The position numbers and the translations under genes were made by a program. This document shows, one piece after another, positions 25,764 to 34,171 of a DNA stretch of 64,000 nt (position 1 is the stretch's first letter; every line of letters starts with the position of its first letter). Source of the DNA: Sphingomonas adhaesiva (GTDB lineage Bacteria > Pseudomonadota > Alphaproteobacteria > Sphingomonadales > Sphingomonadaceae); contig NZ_JAQIJT010000002.1 of the NCBI RefSeq assembly GCF_036946125.1, positions 1,858,001 through 1,922,000 on the forward strand, in the 5' to 3' direction. The notes beneath the pieces were generated by a model. It was not told where the DNA came from and did no database searches. It saw only the letters and a program-made list of their open reading frames with translations.

Positions 25764-26657
25764 TCACGCGTCCGGCAGCCACTCCGACAGGATTGCGTTG
25801 ACCTTCTCCGGCGCCTCCTGCTGCACCCAGTGCGACACACCGGGCAGGCGGCGGATCGTCAGGTCGGCGACGAAGCGCTCTGTCCCGTCGAGCGTCTCCA
25901 GGCCCAGCGCCTTGTCCTCCTCGCCCCAGACGATCAGCGTCGGCACGTCGACGCGGCCGCCGTTCTCCAGCGCCAGCCCCTCGCGGTAACGCGCGGCGGC
26001 GCGGTACCAGTTGATCATCGCGGTCATCGCGCCCGGGCGCTGCGCCGCCTTGGCATAGACGTCGAGCACCTCGGGGCCGAAGCGCGCCTTGTCGATCGCC
26101 ATGCCGTGGAAGGCGCGGCGGATCGCGGCGGCGTCGCGCGCCAGCATCATCCGCTCCGGCAGCCACGGCAGCTGGAAGAAGGCCATGTACCAGCTGCGGC
26201 GGCGCTGCGCCTTGTGCCTGAGCGCCTCGGCGAAGCAGCGCGGGTGCGGCAGGTTCATCACCACCAGCCGCTCGATCGGGCGGGCGCGGTTGATCGCGAA
26301 CAGCCATGCGATCGCCCCGCCCCAGTCGTGCGCGATCAGGGTGAGCTTCGTCGCCCCGCTGGCGTCGAACAGCGCGGCGGCGTCCGCGACGAGGCGATCG
26401 GCGCGATAGGCATCCACCCCGCCGGGTCGCGACGAGGCGCCGTAACCGCGCTGGTTGGGTGCCCAGACGCGGTAGCCCTTCGCCGCCAGCAGCGGCATCT
26501 GCTCGCGCCACGAATAGTTCAGTTCCGGAAAGCCGTGGAGGCACAATGCGAGGTGATCCCCCTCGCCTGCCTCCGCCACCTCGAACGTCAGGCCGCCCGC
26601 CGCGACCTCGCGCACGCGGACACCGCTGTCGGGATCGGGCTGCCAGCTGGGCGTCAC
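25764..26657 (-). CDS. Alpha/beta hydrolase, epoxide hydrolase-like
   Basis: A 297-residue hydrolase with the soluble epoxide hydrolase layout. HGFPELNYSWR near residue 40 is the oxyanion HGxP motif, and LIAHDWGGAIAW near 102 gives an aspartate nucleophile rather than serine. The end has GVSHWVQQEAPEKVN with the catalytic histidine. Epoxide hydrolases and haloalkane dehalogenases share this pattern; an epoxide ring-opening role is inferred. The GTG at 26657 (VTPSWQPD) overlaps the stop of the EthD gene, so the two are coupled. Confidence 0.85.
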   Translation of the reverse strand: MTPSWQPDPDSGVRVREVAAGGLTFEVAEAGEGDHLALCLHGFPELNYSWREQMPLLAAKGYRVWAPNQRGYGASSRPGGVDAYRADRLVADAAALFDASGATKLTLIAHDWGGAIAWLFAINRARPIERLVVMNLPHPRCFAEALRHKAQRRRSWYMAFFQLPWLPERMMLARDAAAIRRAFHGMAIDKARFGPEVLDVYAKAAQRPGAMTAMINWYRAAARYREGLALENGGRVDVPTLIVWGEEDKALGLETLDGTERFVADLTIRRLPGVSHWVQQEAPEKVNAILSEWLPDA

Positions 26658-26962
26658 GCCGCGCGCCGGCTGATCTGGGTATGCGGCACGACGCCGGCGA
26701 AGTTGGCGACATCCGCCTGCACCTCCGCGCTGCGCGGGTTCGCCATCGCCTGCTGGAACGCCTCCATCGACGCAAATTCGAGCTGGGCGATCGCGGCGAA
26801 TGCCGGGTCGCCCGCAAGGCCCGCCAGCGGGTAGTGGACGCTGACGCCGGTGACCGCATCGCCCCACACCTCCTTCGCCAGCGGGAGGTGATGCTCCAGA
26901 TAATAGCGCTCGTCGAAGGGCTTGGCGGCGTCATACGGGTAGGCGACCGTGAGCGTGACCAT
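26654..26962 (-). CDS. EthD family protein
   Basis: A 102-residue dimeric alpha/beta barrel protein of the EthD type, opening MVTLTVAYPYDAAKPFDERY and continuing YLEHHLPLAKEVWG. The conserved His-His-Leu-Pro element near residue 24 is typical. EthD-like proteins are found with P450 or other catabolic genes, and some act in lactone or quinone steps. It lies divergent from the flavin monooxygenase gene with 120 bases between them and is coupled to the hydrolase gene downstream. Confidence 0.8.
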   Translation of the reverse strand: MVTLTVAYPYDAAKPFDERYYLEHHLPLAKEVWGDAVTGVSVHYPLAGLAGDPAFAAIAQLEFASMEAFQQAMANPRSAEVQADVANFAGVVPHTQISRRAA

Positions 26963-27035
26963 GTTCGAACATCCTCTTCGCGCTGGTCGTCCGTCGAGCC
27001 TGGGAGGTTGATTCGATCGTCGACCGCGGGCATCA

Positions 27036-27047
27036 TAACTTTCGTTA
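27036..27047. promoter_or_regulatory. Candidate operator between the EthD and monooxygenase genes
   Basis: TAAC-TTTC-GTTA forms a short inverted repeat in the middle of the 120-base divergent promoter region. The form suits a TetR- or similar dimeric repressor controlling both directions. No regulator gene is adjacent, so this is only suggestive. Confidence 0.35.
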
Positions 27048-27082
27048 CGGCGGAATGAAAAGGCCGGGCGAGAGGAGCGGGT

Positions 27083-28417
27083 ATGACGGATCGCAAGCGC
27101 GCCTGTATCATCGGCGCGGGCTGTTCGGGGTTCACCACGGCCAAGCGGCTGCGGGACGAGGGCATCGCCTTCGACTGTTTCGAGATGTCCGACGATGTCG
27201 GCGGGAACTGGTATTACCAGAATCCGAACAATCGCTCCGCCTGCTATCAGAGCCTGCATATCGACACGTCGAAATGGCGGCTGGCGTTCGAGGATTATCC
27301 CGTCCCCGCCGACTGGCCCGATTTTCCCAGCCACGCGCAATTGTGGCAGTATTTCAAGGATTACGTCGCGCACTTCGGCTTGCGTGAGACGATCACCTTC
27401 AACACCGCGGTGACGCAGGCGGCGCGGCGCGCGGGCGGCGGGTGGCGCGTCACGCTGTCGACCGGCGAGACGCGGGAATACGACGTGCTGTTCGTGTGCA
27501 ACGGCCACCATTGGGACCCGCGCATCCCCGCCTATCCGGGCACCTTCGACAACCCGCATTTCCACGCGCACGACTATCGCACGCCGTACGATCCGGTCGA
27601 TCTGCGGGGCAAGAACGTGGTCGTCGTCGGCATGGGCAATTCGGCGATGGATATCGCCAGCGAGCTGTCGCAGCGGCACGTGGCGGGCAACCTGTGGGTC
27701 GCGGCGCGGCGCGGGGTGTGGGTGCTGCCCAAGATGGCGGGCGGCAAGCCGATGGACAAATCCGCGATCCCGCCGTGGTTTCCGCGCAAGCTGGGCAAGG
27801 CGCTGGCGCGCCGCAAGATCAAGCAGCTGGTCGGGCGGATGGAGGATTACGGCCTGCCCACCCCCGATCACGAGCCGCTGGACGCGCATCCGTCCGTCTC
27901 GGGCGAATTCCTGACCCGCGCGTCGTGCGGAGACATCCGGTTCAAGCCGAATATCAAGGCGCTGGAGGGGCGCTACGTCCGGTTCGAGGACGACAGCGTC
28001 GAGCCGGTGGACGCGATCATCTATGCCACGGGGTACAAGATCAGCTTCCCGTTCTTCGACGACGCCGCGCTGCTGCCCGACAAGGACAACCGCTTCCCGC
28101 TGTTCAAGCGGATGGTGATCCCCGGCGTGCACGACCTGTTCTTCATGGGTCTGGCGCAACCGCTGCCGACGCTGGTGAACTTCGCGGAGCAACAGTCGAA
28201 GCTGGCGGCGGCGTATCTGGCCGGACGCTATGCGCTGCCCGACGTGGAGGAGATGCGGCGCATCACCGCGCGCGACGAGGAGGTGGAGCTGGGGGATTAC
28301 TACCAGTCCGCGCGGCACACGATCCAGGTCGATTTCGGACGCTACGTCGCGGACCTGCACAAGGAGATCGCCGCGGGCGAGAAGCGCGCGAGCGCGATTC
28401 AGAAGGTGGCGGCGTGA
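27083..28417 (+). CDS. FAD/NADPH-dependent flavin monooxygenase (FMO / Baeyer-Villiger type)
   Basis: A 444-residue FMO-like protein. The FAD Rossmann motif is IIGAGCSGFTTAK near residue 9, the second NADPH-binding motif is VVGMGNSAMD near 180, and the flavin-associated ATGY motif is YATGYKISF near 315. VGGNWYYQNPN near 40 is a family block. These enzymes insert one oxygen atom into soft nucleophiles or ketones. The start ATG at 27083 has GAGAGGAG upstream. A repeat separates it from the acyl-CoA dehydrogenase pair, and the context suggests breakdown of a hydrophobic compound. Confidence 0.88.
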   Translation: MTDRKRACIIGAGCSGFTTAKRLRDEGIAFDCFEMSDDVGGNWYYQNPNNRSACYQSLHIDTSKWRLAFEDYPVPADWPDFPSHAQLWQYFKDYVAHFGLRETITFNTAVTQAARRAGGGWRVTLSTGETREYDVLFVCNGHHWDPRIPAYPGTFDNPHFHAHDYRTPYDPVDLRGKNVVVVGMGNSAMDIASELSQRHVAGNLWVAARRGVWVLPKMAGGKPMDKSAIPPWFPRKLGKALARRKIKQLVGRMEDYGLPTPDHEPLDAHPSVSGEFLTRASCGDIRFKPNIKALEGRYVRFEDDSVEPVDAIIYATGYKISFPFFDDAALLPDKDNRFPLFKRMVIPGVHDLFFMGLAQPLPTLVNFAEQQSKLAAAYLAGRYALPDVEEMRRITARDEEVELGDYYQSARHTIQVDFGRYVADLHKEIAAGEKRASAIQKVAA

Positions 28418-28431
28418 GGTGCGTTCCCCTT

Positions 28432-28529
28432 CGTCATGCCGGGCTTGTCCCGGCATCCAGGGTTCCCGGCACATCGCGGGCGTTGGGTGCCCGCAACCCT
28501 GGACCCCGGGACGACCCCGGGGTGACGGG
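28432..28529. repeat. Palindromic intergenic repeat, GTCACCCC family (copy 3)
   Basis: Left end CGTCATGCCGGGCTTGTCCC, then GGCATCCAGGG; right end CCCTGGACCCCGGGACGACC, then CCGGGGTGACGG. It stands between the monooxygenase gene and the acyl-CoA dehydrogenase pair and reaches to within 15 bases of the next GTG start. Confidence 0.8.
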
Positions 28530-28541
28530 GAGTGCGGGGCG

Positions 28542-29591
28542 GTGACAGCACTCTCCCACGAAGATCGTGCCGCGCTGGTCGATTCCGTCCGGCGGCTGCT
28601 CGCGGACCGCTGTACCGAGGCGGACGTGCGGCGCATCATGGACAGCGAGTCCGGACACGACCCGGCGCTGTGGCGCGCCCTCGCCGACATGGGGGTGCCC
28701 GGCCTCACCATCGCCGCGGAGCATGGTGGCGCCGGGCTCGGGCCGGTCGAGCTGGAGCTGGTGATGGAGGAAGCGGGGGTGGCGCTGCTCCCCGCCCCGT
28801 TGCTGTCGTGCACGATCGCCGCCGCGCTGCTGGCGGACGGCGACGCCGGCGACCTGCTGCCCGGCATCGCCGACGGCTCGTTCATCGCGACGGTGGCGTT
28901 TGCGGGGGCGGGCGGCTGGTCGGGCGAGGGCGACGTGATCGTGCGCGGCGGCCGCGCCACCGGCACCGCGCGGTTCGTGACCGATGCCGCGATCGCCGAC
29001 GCGGTGCTGATCGCGAGCGACGACGGCGCGTACCTGCCGCTGCACGCGCCGCGCGTGACGCCGCTGCCGGTGTTCGACCGCACGCGCCGCATGGCGGACG
29101 TGACCTTCTACGGCGAGGTGCGGCGCGTCGGCGACGCCGCGGCGGTGCGCCGCGCGCTCGATCTGGCGGTCGTGGCCCTCGCGGGCGAACAGGCGGGCGT
29201 GGCGCGCCGCGTGCTGGAGATGTCGGTCGGCTATGCCGCGGAGCGCCACCAGTTCGGTCGCGCCATCGGCAGCTTCCAGGCGGTGAAGCACATGGCCGCC
29301 GACCTGCTGCTGGAGAGCGAGAGTGCGACCAGCGCCGCGCGCGACGCCGCCGAGCATTTGGCGGCGGGGAGCGGCGAGAGGGAGGCGGCGGTGGCGCTCG
29401 CCGCCTTCGCCTGCGCCGATGCCGCGGTGCGCTGCACGAAGGATGCGATCCAGATGCACGGCGGCATCGCCTTCACCTGGGCGCACCCGGCGCATCTGTA
29501 TCTCAGGCGCGCGCGATCCGCAGCGCAAATGTTCGGCGCGTCGCCGCTGTGGCGCGACCGTTACCTGACCGCGCTGGAGGCGATGGCATGA
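28542..29591 (+). CDS. Acyl-CoA dehydrogenase family protein (first of a coupled pair)
   Basis: A 349-residue acyl-CoA dehydrogenase fold. It shows LPAPLLSC near residue 84, a central beta domain, and the C-terminal helices with RHQFGRAIGSFQAVKHMAAD near 234 and QMHGGIAFTWAHPAHLYLRR near 304. It lacks the usual catalytic Glu segment and may be the partner subunit of a heteromeric enzyme, as in the alpha2beta2 dehydrogenases of steroid side-chain breakdown (inferred). The GTG at 28542 is chosen: no ATG lies near, and its sequence VTALSHEDRAALVDSV is N-terminal in type. Its stop overlaps the next ATG (ATGA). Confidence 0.85.
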   Translation: MTALSHEDRAALVDSVRRLLADRCTEADVRRIMDSESGHDPALWRALADMGVPGLTIAAEHGGAGLGPVELELVMEEAGVALLPAPLLSCTIAAALLADGDAGDLLPGIADGSFIATVAFAGAGGWSGEGDVIVRGGRATGTARFVTDAAIADAVLIASDDGAYLPLHAPRVTPLPVFDRTRRMADVTFYGEVRRVGDAAAVRRALDLAVVALAGEQAGVARRVLEMSVGYAAERHQFGRAIGSFQAVKHMAADLLLESESATSAARDAAEHLAAGSGEREAAVALAAFACADAAVRCTKDAIQMHGGIAFTWAHPAHLYLRRARSAAQMFGASPLWRDRYLTALEAMA

Positions 29592-30787
29592 CCGACGACG
29601 AGGTGCTGCGCGAGGTGCAGGACTGGCTGGCGGCGCACTGGAAGGGGCTGCCCGCGCATCACGAGAGTTTCGGGCGTGACCCGCGTTCCGAATGGCTGGC
29701 GCAGGTGCGCGACGCCGGCTGGGCGGTGCCGCGCTGGTCGCGCGACTGGTACGGGCGCGAATTGTCCAACGACCAGGCCAGGATCGTCGAGCGCGCCTTT
29801 GCCGCCGCCGGCGCGCCCGGCGCCGGGCAGGACCGCAGCAACCTGTGGGCGAACACCGCGCTGGCGCACGCGACCGACGCGTTCAAGCGCGTCATCGTGC
29901 CGCAACTGCTGGCAGGCGAGGTCGGCATGTGCCTGCTGTATTCGGAGCCGGGCGCGGGATCGGACCTGGCGGCGATCCGCACGCGCGCGGACAAGGTGCC
30001 GGAGTCGGAGGGCGGCGGCTGGCGCATCACCGGGCAAAAGGTTTGGACGTCGGGCGCGGCGGTGGCCGATTATGGCATGCTGATCGCGCGCACCGACTGG
30101 GACGTGCCCAAGCATCGCGGCATCAGCTTCTTCTTCCTGCCGATGAAGCAGGATGGCGTCGAGGTGCGTCCGCTGCGCCAGATCACCGACGAGGCGCATT
30201 TCAACGAGGTGTTCATCACCGACGCATTCGTGCCGGAGGCGAACCTGCTGGGCCCGCTGAACGGCGGGTGGGGCGTGCTCCAGACCGCGCTCGCCTATGA
30301 ACGGTCGGTGATGGGCGACAATGCGCGCGGGCCGCGATCGGGGGCGGGCGGGCCCAAGGGCGACCATTCGCTGCTGGGGCTGGCGCGCGAGGCGGGGAAG
30401 CTGGACGATCCGGTCGTGCGGCAGGAGGTGGCGCAGGTGATCGCATGGCGCGTGCTCAACAAGCTGAACACGCGGCGCGCGAAGGCGGAGCTGGCGCAGG
30501 GCAATTCGTCCTCGATCATGTCGCTCGGCAAGCTGGCGATGAGCCGCATCCTCCACGAGGAGGCCCGCGTACGCACCCTGCTGCTGGGGGCGGAGAGCCT
30601 GCTGGAGGGGCCGGAGCATCCGCGGGCGGAGGATGCCAACTTCCTGGCGCTCAACGCCTATTTCACCTCGATCGGCGGCGGCACCGACCAGATCCAGCGC
30701 AACATCATCGGCGAGCGCGTGCTGGGCCTGCCGCGCGAGCCCGAGGTGGATCGCACCGTGCCGTTCCGCGAGGTGCGCGCGGGGTGA
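29588..30787 (+). CDS. Acyl-CoA dehydrogenase family protein (second of a coupled pair)
   Basis: A 399-residue FAD-dependent acyl-CoA dehydrogenase. Visible are CLLYSEPGAGSDLAAIRTRA near residue 116 (the SEPxAGSD block), WRITGQKVWTSGAAVADYG near 141, and SIGGGTDQIQRNIIGERVLG near 361. The protein starts with an extended N-terminal helix. With the overlapping upstream gene it probably forms a mixed oligomer oxidising an acyl-CoA thioester. The natural substrate is unknown; a large hydrophobic acyl chain is suggested by the neighbouring monooxygenase and SDR genes. Confidence 0.9.
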   Translation: MTDDEVLREVQDWLAAHWKGLPAHHESFGRDPRSEWLAQVRDAGWAVPRWSRDWYGRELSNDQARIVERAFAAAGAPGAGQDRSNLWANTALAHATDAFKRVIVPQLLAGEVGMCLLYSEPGAGSDLAAIRTRADKVPESEGGGWRITGQKVWTSGAAVADYGMLIARTDWDVPKHRGISFFFLPMKQDGVEVRPLRQITDEAHFNEVFITDAFVPEANLLGPLNGGWGVLQTALAYERSVMGDNARGPRSGAGGPKGDHSLLGLAREAGKLDDPVVRQEVAQVIAWRVLNKLNTRRAKAELAQGNSSSIMSLGKLAMSRILHEEARVRTLLLGAESLLEGPEHPRAEDANFLALNAYFTSIGGGTDQIQRNIIGERVLGLPREPEVDRTVPFREVRAG

Positions 30788-30796
30788 TGTGGTGTG

Positions 30797-30978
30797 CCCC
30801 GGCGAAGGCGGGACCTTTGCAAAAGGCTACACCGTGCTCCTGCAAACGCAGGAGCCCGGAGTTGCAGGTCCCATAAGGCGTTGTCCTGCTGGGCCCTGGG
30901 CTCCTGCCTTCGCAGGAGCACGGTGTGGACTCCGCGTCGTTGCACCCGTTTTTTGCAAAGGTCCCGCCTTCGCCGGGG
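30797..30978. repeat. Nested palindromic element with 28-bp perfect inverted ends
   Basis: The arms 30797-30824 and 30951-30978 are exact reverse complements over 28 bases, containing GGCGAAGGCGGGACCTTTGC. Inside them a second inverted pair lies at 30830-30843 (CACCGTGCTCCTGC) and 30912-30925 (GCAGGAGCACGGTG). The inner part belongs to the GTGCTCCTGC repeat family seen at 44969, 54362 and 56744. The transcript could fold into a very long hairpin. It lies between the dehydrogenase pair and the SDR gene. Confidence 0.85.
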
Positions 30979-30997
30979 AAGGAGAGAGGGAAGCTCG

Positions 30998-31774
30998 ATG
31001 ACCGACCAACGCAGCATCTTCATCACCGGCGGTGCTTCGGGCATCGGGCTGGCGGCCGCGCGGCGGTTTCATGGCGAGGGGTGGCGCGTCGGCATCGGCG
31101 ACATCGACCATGCGGGGATGGCGCGGGTGGCCGACGAGCTGGGCGTCTTCACCGCCCCGCTCGACGTGCGCGACCGCGCGCAATGGGCCGGGGCGCTCGG
31201 CGGGTTCGTCGGCGCAGGCGCGCGGCTCGACGTGCTGCTCAACAACGCGGGCATCGCGCGGTTCGGCATGTTCGAGGAGGTGTCGCCCGACGAATCCGAC
31301 CTTCAGGTCGACATCAATGTGAAGGGCGTCATCAACGGCGCCTACGCCGCCCTCCCCCACCTGAAGGCCACGGCGGGCGCGAAGCTGGTCAACGTCGCAT
31401 CGTGCGCGGGATTGTTCGGATCGCCGGGGCTGGCGGTCTATTCCGCGACCAAATTCGCGGTGCGCGGGCTGTCGGAGGCGCTGGACGCGGAGTTCACGCG
31501 CCACGGGGTCGGCGTCGCCTGCGTGATGCCGTGGTTCGTCGAGACGCCGATCCTCGATTCGGGATCGGCCGGCACCAACCGCACCCTGCGCGATGCGACC
31601 GCGGGCCAGGAGGTCTATACCGTCGAGGAAGCCGCGGACGTCATCTGGCAGGCGGTCCACGGGCGCGAGCGGGATTATATCGTCGGCAAGGCGGGGAAGA
31701 AGGTGCGCTTCGCCAGCCGCTTCATGCCGGGGCAGATGCGCAAGCGGCTGAAGGCGGCGTTTGCGGCGGGGTGA
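30998..31774 (+). CDS. SDR family oxidoreductase
   Basis: A 258-residue classical short-chain dehydrogenase with an intact active site: cofactor loop TGGASGIGLA near residue 10, NNAGIARF near 84, catalytic Ser in NVASCAGLFGSPG near 130, and YSATK near 148 with the catalytic Tyr and Lys. The start ATG at 30998 has GGAGAGAGGG upstream. It may take part in the same pathway as the dehydrogenases upstream, but a long palindrome separates them. Confidence 0.9.
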   Translation: MTDQRSIFITGGASGIGLAAARRFHGEGWRVGIGDIDHAGMARVADELGVFTAPLDVRDRAQWAGALGGFVGAGARLDVLLNNAGIARFGMFEEVSPDESDLQVDINVKGVINGAYAALPHLKATAGAKLVNVASCAGLFGSPGLAVYSATKFAVRGLSEALDAEFTRHGVGVACVMPWFVETPILDSGSAGTNRTLRDATAGQEVYTVEEAADVIWQAVHGRERDYIVGKAGKKVRFASRFMPGQMRKRLKAAFAAG

Positions 31775-31807
31775 GGCTTCTTAACGCCTGACCGATATGG
31801 GTGGGCG

Positions 31808-32203
31808 ATGTTCGAGATCCGCTTCGACCCGGCGCAGCGCGTCCTGCACCTGACGCTGTCGGGCTTCTGGACGATGGCGACGGTCGTGCGCTTCGCCGCG
31901 GAGATGATGCTCCGCGCGACGATGATACGCGCGCGATACGGCACGTTCGCGACGCTGAGCGACGCGCGCGACTTTCCGATCCAGTCGGCGGCGGTATCGG
32001 AACGGTTCGAGCGCATTCGTGCGCGGGGACTGGAAATGAACCTCGGCCCGACGGCGATCGTCGTGGCGTCGCAACTCAGCAAGCTCCAGGCCGAGCGGGT
32101 GCTGAAGACCGAGCAGGTTCGCGTCTTCCTCGACAGGGCGGCGGCGGAGGCGTGGCTGGAAGCGCAATGGGCGCTGCATCCGGGGGCGGCAACCGAGGGA
32201 TGA
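31808..32203 (+). CDS. Hypothetical protein, possibly STAS/SpoIIAA-like
   Basis: A 131-residue soluble protein. The opening MFEIRFDPAQRVLHLTLSGF, followed by WTMATVVRFAAEM, resembles proteins with a SpoIIAA/STAS-like fold in which a beta hairpin is followed by a helix. FATLSDARDFPIQS near residue 47 is consistent with this. No catalytic motif is visible. It is preceded by 33 bases after the SDR stop and may be co-transcribed with it. The fold assignment is by eye only. Confidence 0.55.
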   Translation: MFEIRFDPAQRVLHLTLSGFWTMATVVRFAAEMMLRATMIRARYGTFATLSDARDFPIQSAAVSERFERIRARGLEMNLGPTAIVVASQLSKLQAERVLKTEQVRVFLDRAAAEAWLEAQWALHPGAATEG

Positions 32204-32245
32204 TTTCCTGCCGTCGCGCCGAGAGGCACGAAGGCAGGGGGCAGA

Positions 32246-32554
32246 TCAGTCCCGGATCGGTTCGCACGCCACCCCGTCACCGTCGCCGTCCATGCGGTCG
32301 TCGAACCCCGGCTCGCCTCGATAGATCGGCGCGGTCCCGGCGGAGCGGGCGTCGTGGCACCCGCCCCAATGATCGCCGGCGACAGGTTCTCGCGCGCGCC
32401 GCATCCCCGTGGCGATGGCGACAACGGCGGCGGCGCGACCGATCCCTGCCCGGCCCTCCGTTTCGAGGGCGAGCGATCCTGCGCCGGCGGCCAGCCCCAC
32501 CAGACCACCGCCCAGCAATACGTGCGACAAGGATGATGGGCGGCGCGTTCCCAT
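32246..32554 (-). CDS. Excalibur calcium-binding domain protein
   Basis: A 102-residue protein with a hydrophobic N-terminal segment (HVLLGGGLVGLAAGAGSLAL) and a C-terminal Excalibur domain, seen as HWGGCHDARSAGTAPIYRGE followed by the acidic loop DRMDGDGDGVACEP. The two Cys and the DxDxDGxxCE loop are the domain's marks. It is probably exported and faces the periplasm. The ATG at 32554 is uncertain because no clear ribosome binding site precedes it. It lies downstream of rnc on the same strand, where era is often found. Confidence 0.65.
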   Translation of the reverse strand: MGTRRPSSLSHVLLGGGLVGLAAGAGSLALETEGRAGIGRAAAVVAIATGMRRAREPVAGDHWGGCHDARSAGTAPIYRGEPGFDDRMDGDGDGVACEPIRD

Positions 32555-32589
32555 GGCGGGACCGTCGCATGGTGGCGGTGAAAGTTTCC

Positions 32590-33288
32590 CTAACGCCGAC
32601 GCTTCTTCCGCTTCGGCACCGCCTGCGCCTCCAGCGTGGCCAGCAGCGCGGTGGCGGCGGCCGTTTCGGCCTCCTGCTTGCTCGCGCCCTCGGCCGTCAC
32701 CTCGTCCTTGCCGACGCCGACGCGGACAGTGAAGCGCGGCGCGTGGCCGGGGCCGGAGCGCTCGACCAGCGCATAGGCGGGGACCGCACGGCGGTTGGCC
32801 GCGGCCCATTCCTGAAGCGCGGATTTCGGATGCTGCGGCGCGCGGTCGTCGGCCTGGATGCGGTCGGCCCACAGGCGACGCACCGCGGCACGCGCGGCGT
32901 CGAGCCCGGCGGTGCGATAGAGCGCGCCGAGCAGCGCCTCCATCACGTCGCCCAGCACGTTGTCGCCGTGCTGCGCGCCGTCGTTCTGCGCCTGCTTGCC
33001 GAGCCGGACGCGCGCCTCCGCCCCGATCGAGCGCGCCACCGCGGCACAGACCGCGCCGGTGACCAGCGCGTTGAACCGCTTCGACAGCGAACCCTCGGGG
33101 TCGTCGGGGAAGGCTTCCGACAGCCATTCCGCCATGACGAGGCCCAGGACACGGTCGCCCAGGAACTCCAGCCGCTCGTAGCTTTGGCCGTCATGGCTGG
33201 AATGGGTCAGCGCGCGGACGAACAGCGCGGCGTCGGCCGGGCGCGTCCCGAACGACTGCTCGATCCAGTCCTCCAGCGGCGTACTCAG
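32590..33288 (-). CDS. rnc: Ribonuclease III, probable CTG start
   Basis: A double-strand-specific RNase that processes rRNA and other duplex RNA. Read from the CTG at 33288 the protein has 232 residues, the usual length, beginning LSTPLEDWIEQSFG. It contains the signature YERLEFLGDRVLGLVMAEW near residue 37 with the catalytic Glu and Asp, HGDNVLGDVMEALLGALY near 107, and a double-stranded RNA-binding domain from about 155. The first ATG in frame is at 33135; starting there would remove the signature. No ATG, GTG or TTG lies in frame upstream; GGGGA stands 7 bases before the CTG. The gene directly follows lepB. Confidence 0.85.
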   Translation of the reverse strand: MSTPLEDWIEQSFGTRPADAALFVRALTHSSHDGQSYERLEFLGDRVLGLVMAEWLSEAFPDDPEGSLSKRFNALVTGAVCAAVARSIGAEARVRLGKQAQNDGAQHGDNVLGDVMEALLGALYRTAGLDAARAAVRRLWADRIQADDRAPQHPKSALQEWAAANRRAVPAYALVERSGPGHAPRFTVRVGVGKDEVTAEGASKQEAETAAATALLATLEAQAVPKRKKRRR

Positions 33289-33301
33289 AAACGCATCCCC
33301 G

Positions 33302-34117
33302 TCAGAACCCCTGCCCGATGCGGCGGAACCGCGCCGCCGACACCCAGGTCCACGGCTTCAGCCACTCCGCCGATCCGTCGGTCGACCAGAAGGTGACGAG
33401 CGCCCTCCCCTCGATCCGGTCCATCGGGATGTAGCCCATCCCCTCCGGCGGGGCGAAGCGGCTGTCGGCGCTGTCGTCGCGATTGTCGCCCATCAGGAAG
33501 ACGGTGCCGGCGGGGACGCGGTAGACGTCGGTATCGTCGGCGCGCGGGATGTTCTCCTGATCCAGCACCTCGTAGCTGCGGCCGTTTGGCAGCGTCTCGC
33601 GAAAGCGCGGGTAGCGGCAGATCGCAGCACCGTCGGCATCGACGTCCTGGAACGCGGTGCCGCATTTTTCCGACGGGAAATTGGGCGTGATCGGCACGAT
33701 GAAATCGGCCACGCGATCCTTGGGCACGGCGCGGCCGTTCAGGAACAGCTGGCCGCCGCGCATCTGCACCGTATCGCCGGGCAGCCCGATCACGCGCTTG
33801 ATGACGTCGTGATCGTCCGGCCCCATCGAGCGGAACACGACCGTGTCGCCGCGCGTCGGATCGCGACCGAAGATTCGCCCCGGGATCAACGGGATGCCCC
33901 AGGGCAGCGACCAGCGCGAATAGCCGTAGTTCCACTTCGACACGAACAGATAGTCGCCGATCAGCAACCGCGGCAGCATGGACTCGGACGGGATCGAGAA
34001 GGGCGCGAAGATGAAGCTGCGCAGGATGAAGACGAACAACGCCAGCTTCAGGAAGAAGCGGATCGATTCGCTCGTTTCCGAACGCGCGGGCTTGCCGGTC
34101 GCAACAGGGGTGGCCAT
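33302..34117 (-). CDS. lepB: Signal peptidase I
   Basis: A 271-residue membrane protease that removes signal peptides on the periplasmic side. A single anchor helix lies at about 22-40. The catalytic serine is in FSIPSESMLPRL (about 45), the catalytic lysine in DVIKRVIGLPGD (about 107), and the conserved C-terminal box is FLMGDNRDDSADSR near 211. The stop lies 14 bases from the rnc CTG, in the common order lepB-rnc. Its start is divergent from pgi, 54 bases away. Confidence 0.96.
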   Translation of the reverse strand: MATPVATGKPARSETSESIRFFLKLALFVFILRSFIFAPFSIPSESMLPRLLIGDYLFVSKWNYGYSRWSLPWGIPLIPGRIFGRDPTRGDTVVFRSMGPDDHDVIKRVIGLPGDTVQMRGGQLFLNGRAVPKDRVADFIVPITPNFPSEKCGTAFQDVDADGAAICRYPRFRETLPNGRSYEVLDQENIPRADDTDVYRVPAGTVFLMGDNRDDSADSRFAPPEGMGYIPMDRIEGRALVTFWSTDGSAEWLKPWTWVSAARFRRIGQGF

Positions 34118-34171
34118 GTCGCACCGCGTCGCCTAACGGCGCGGGCGCGTCAAGCGAAAGGGAAGTCTCAT

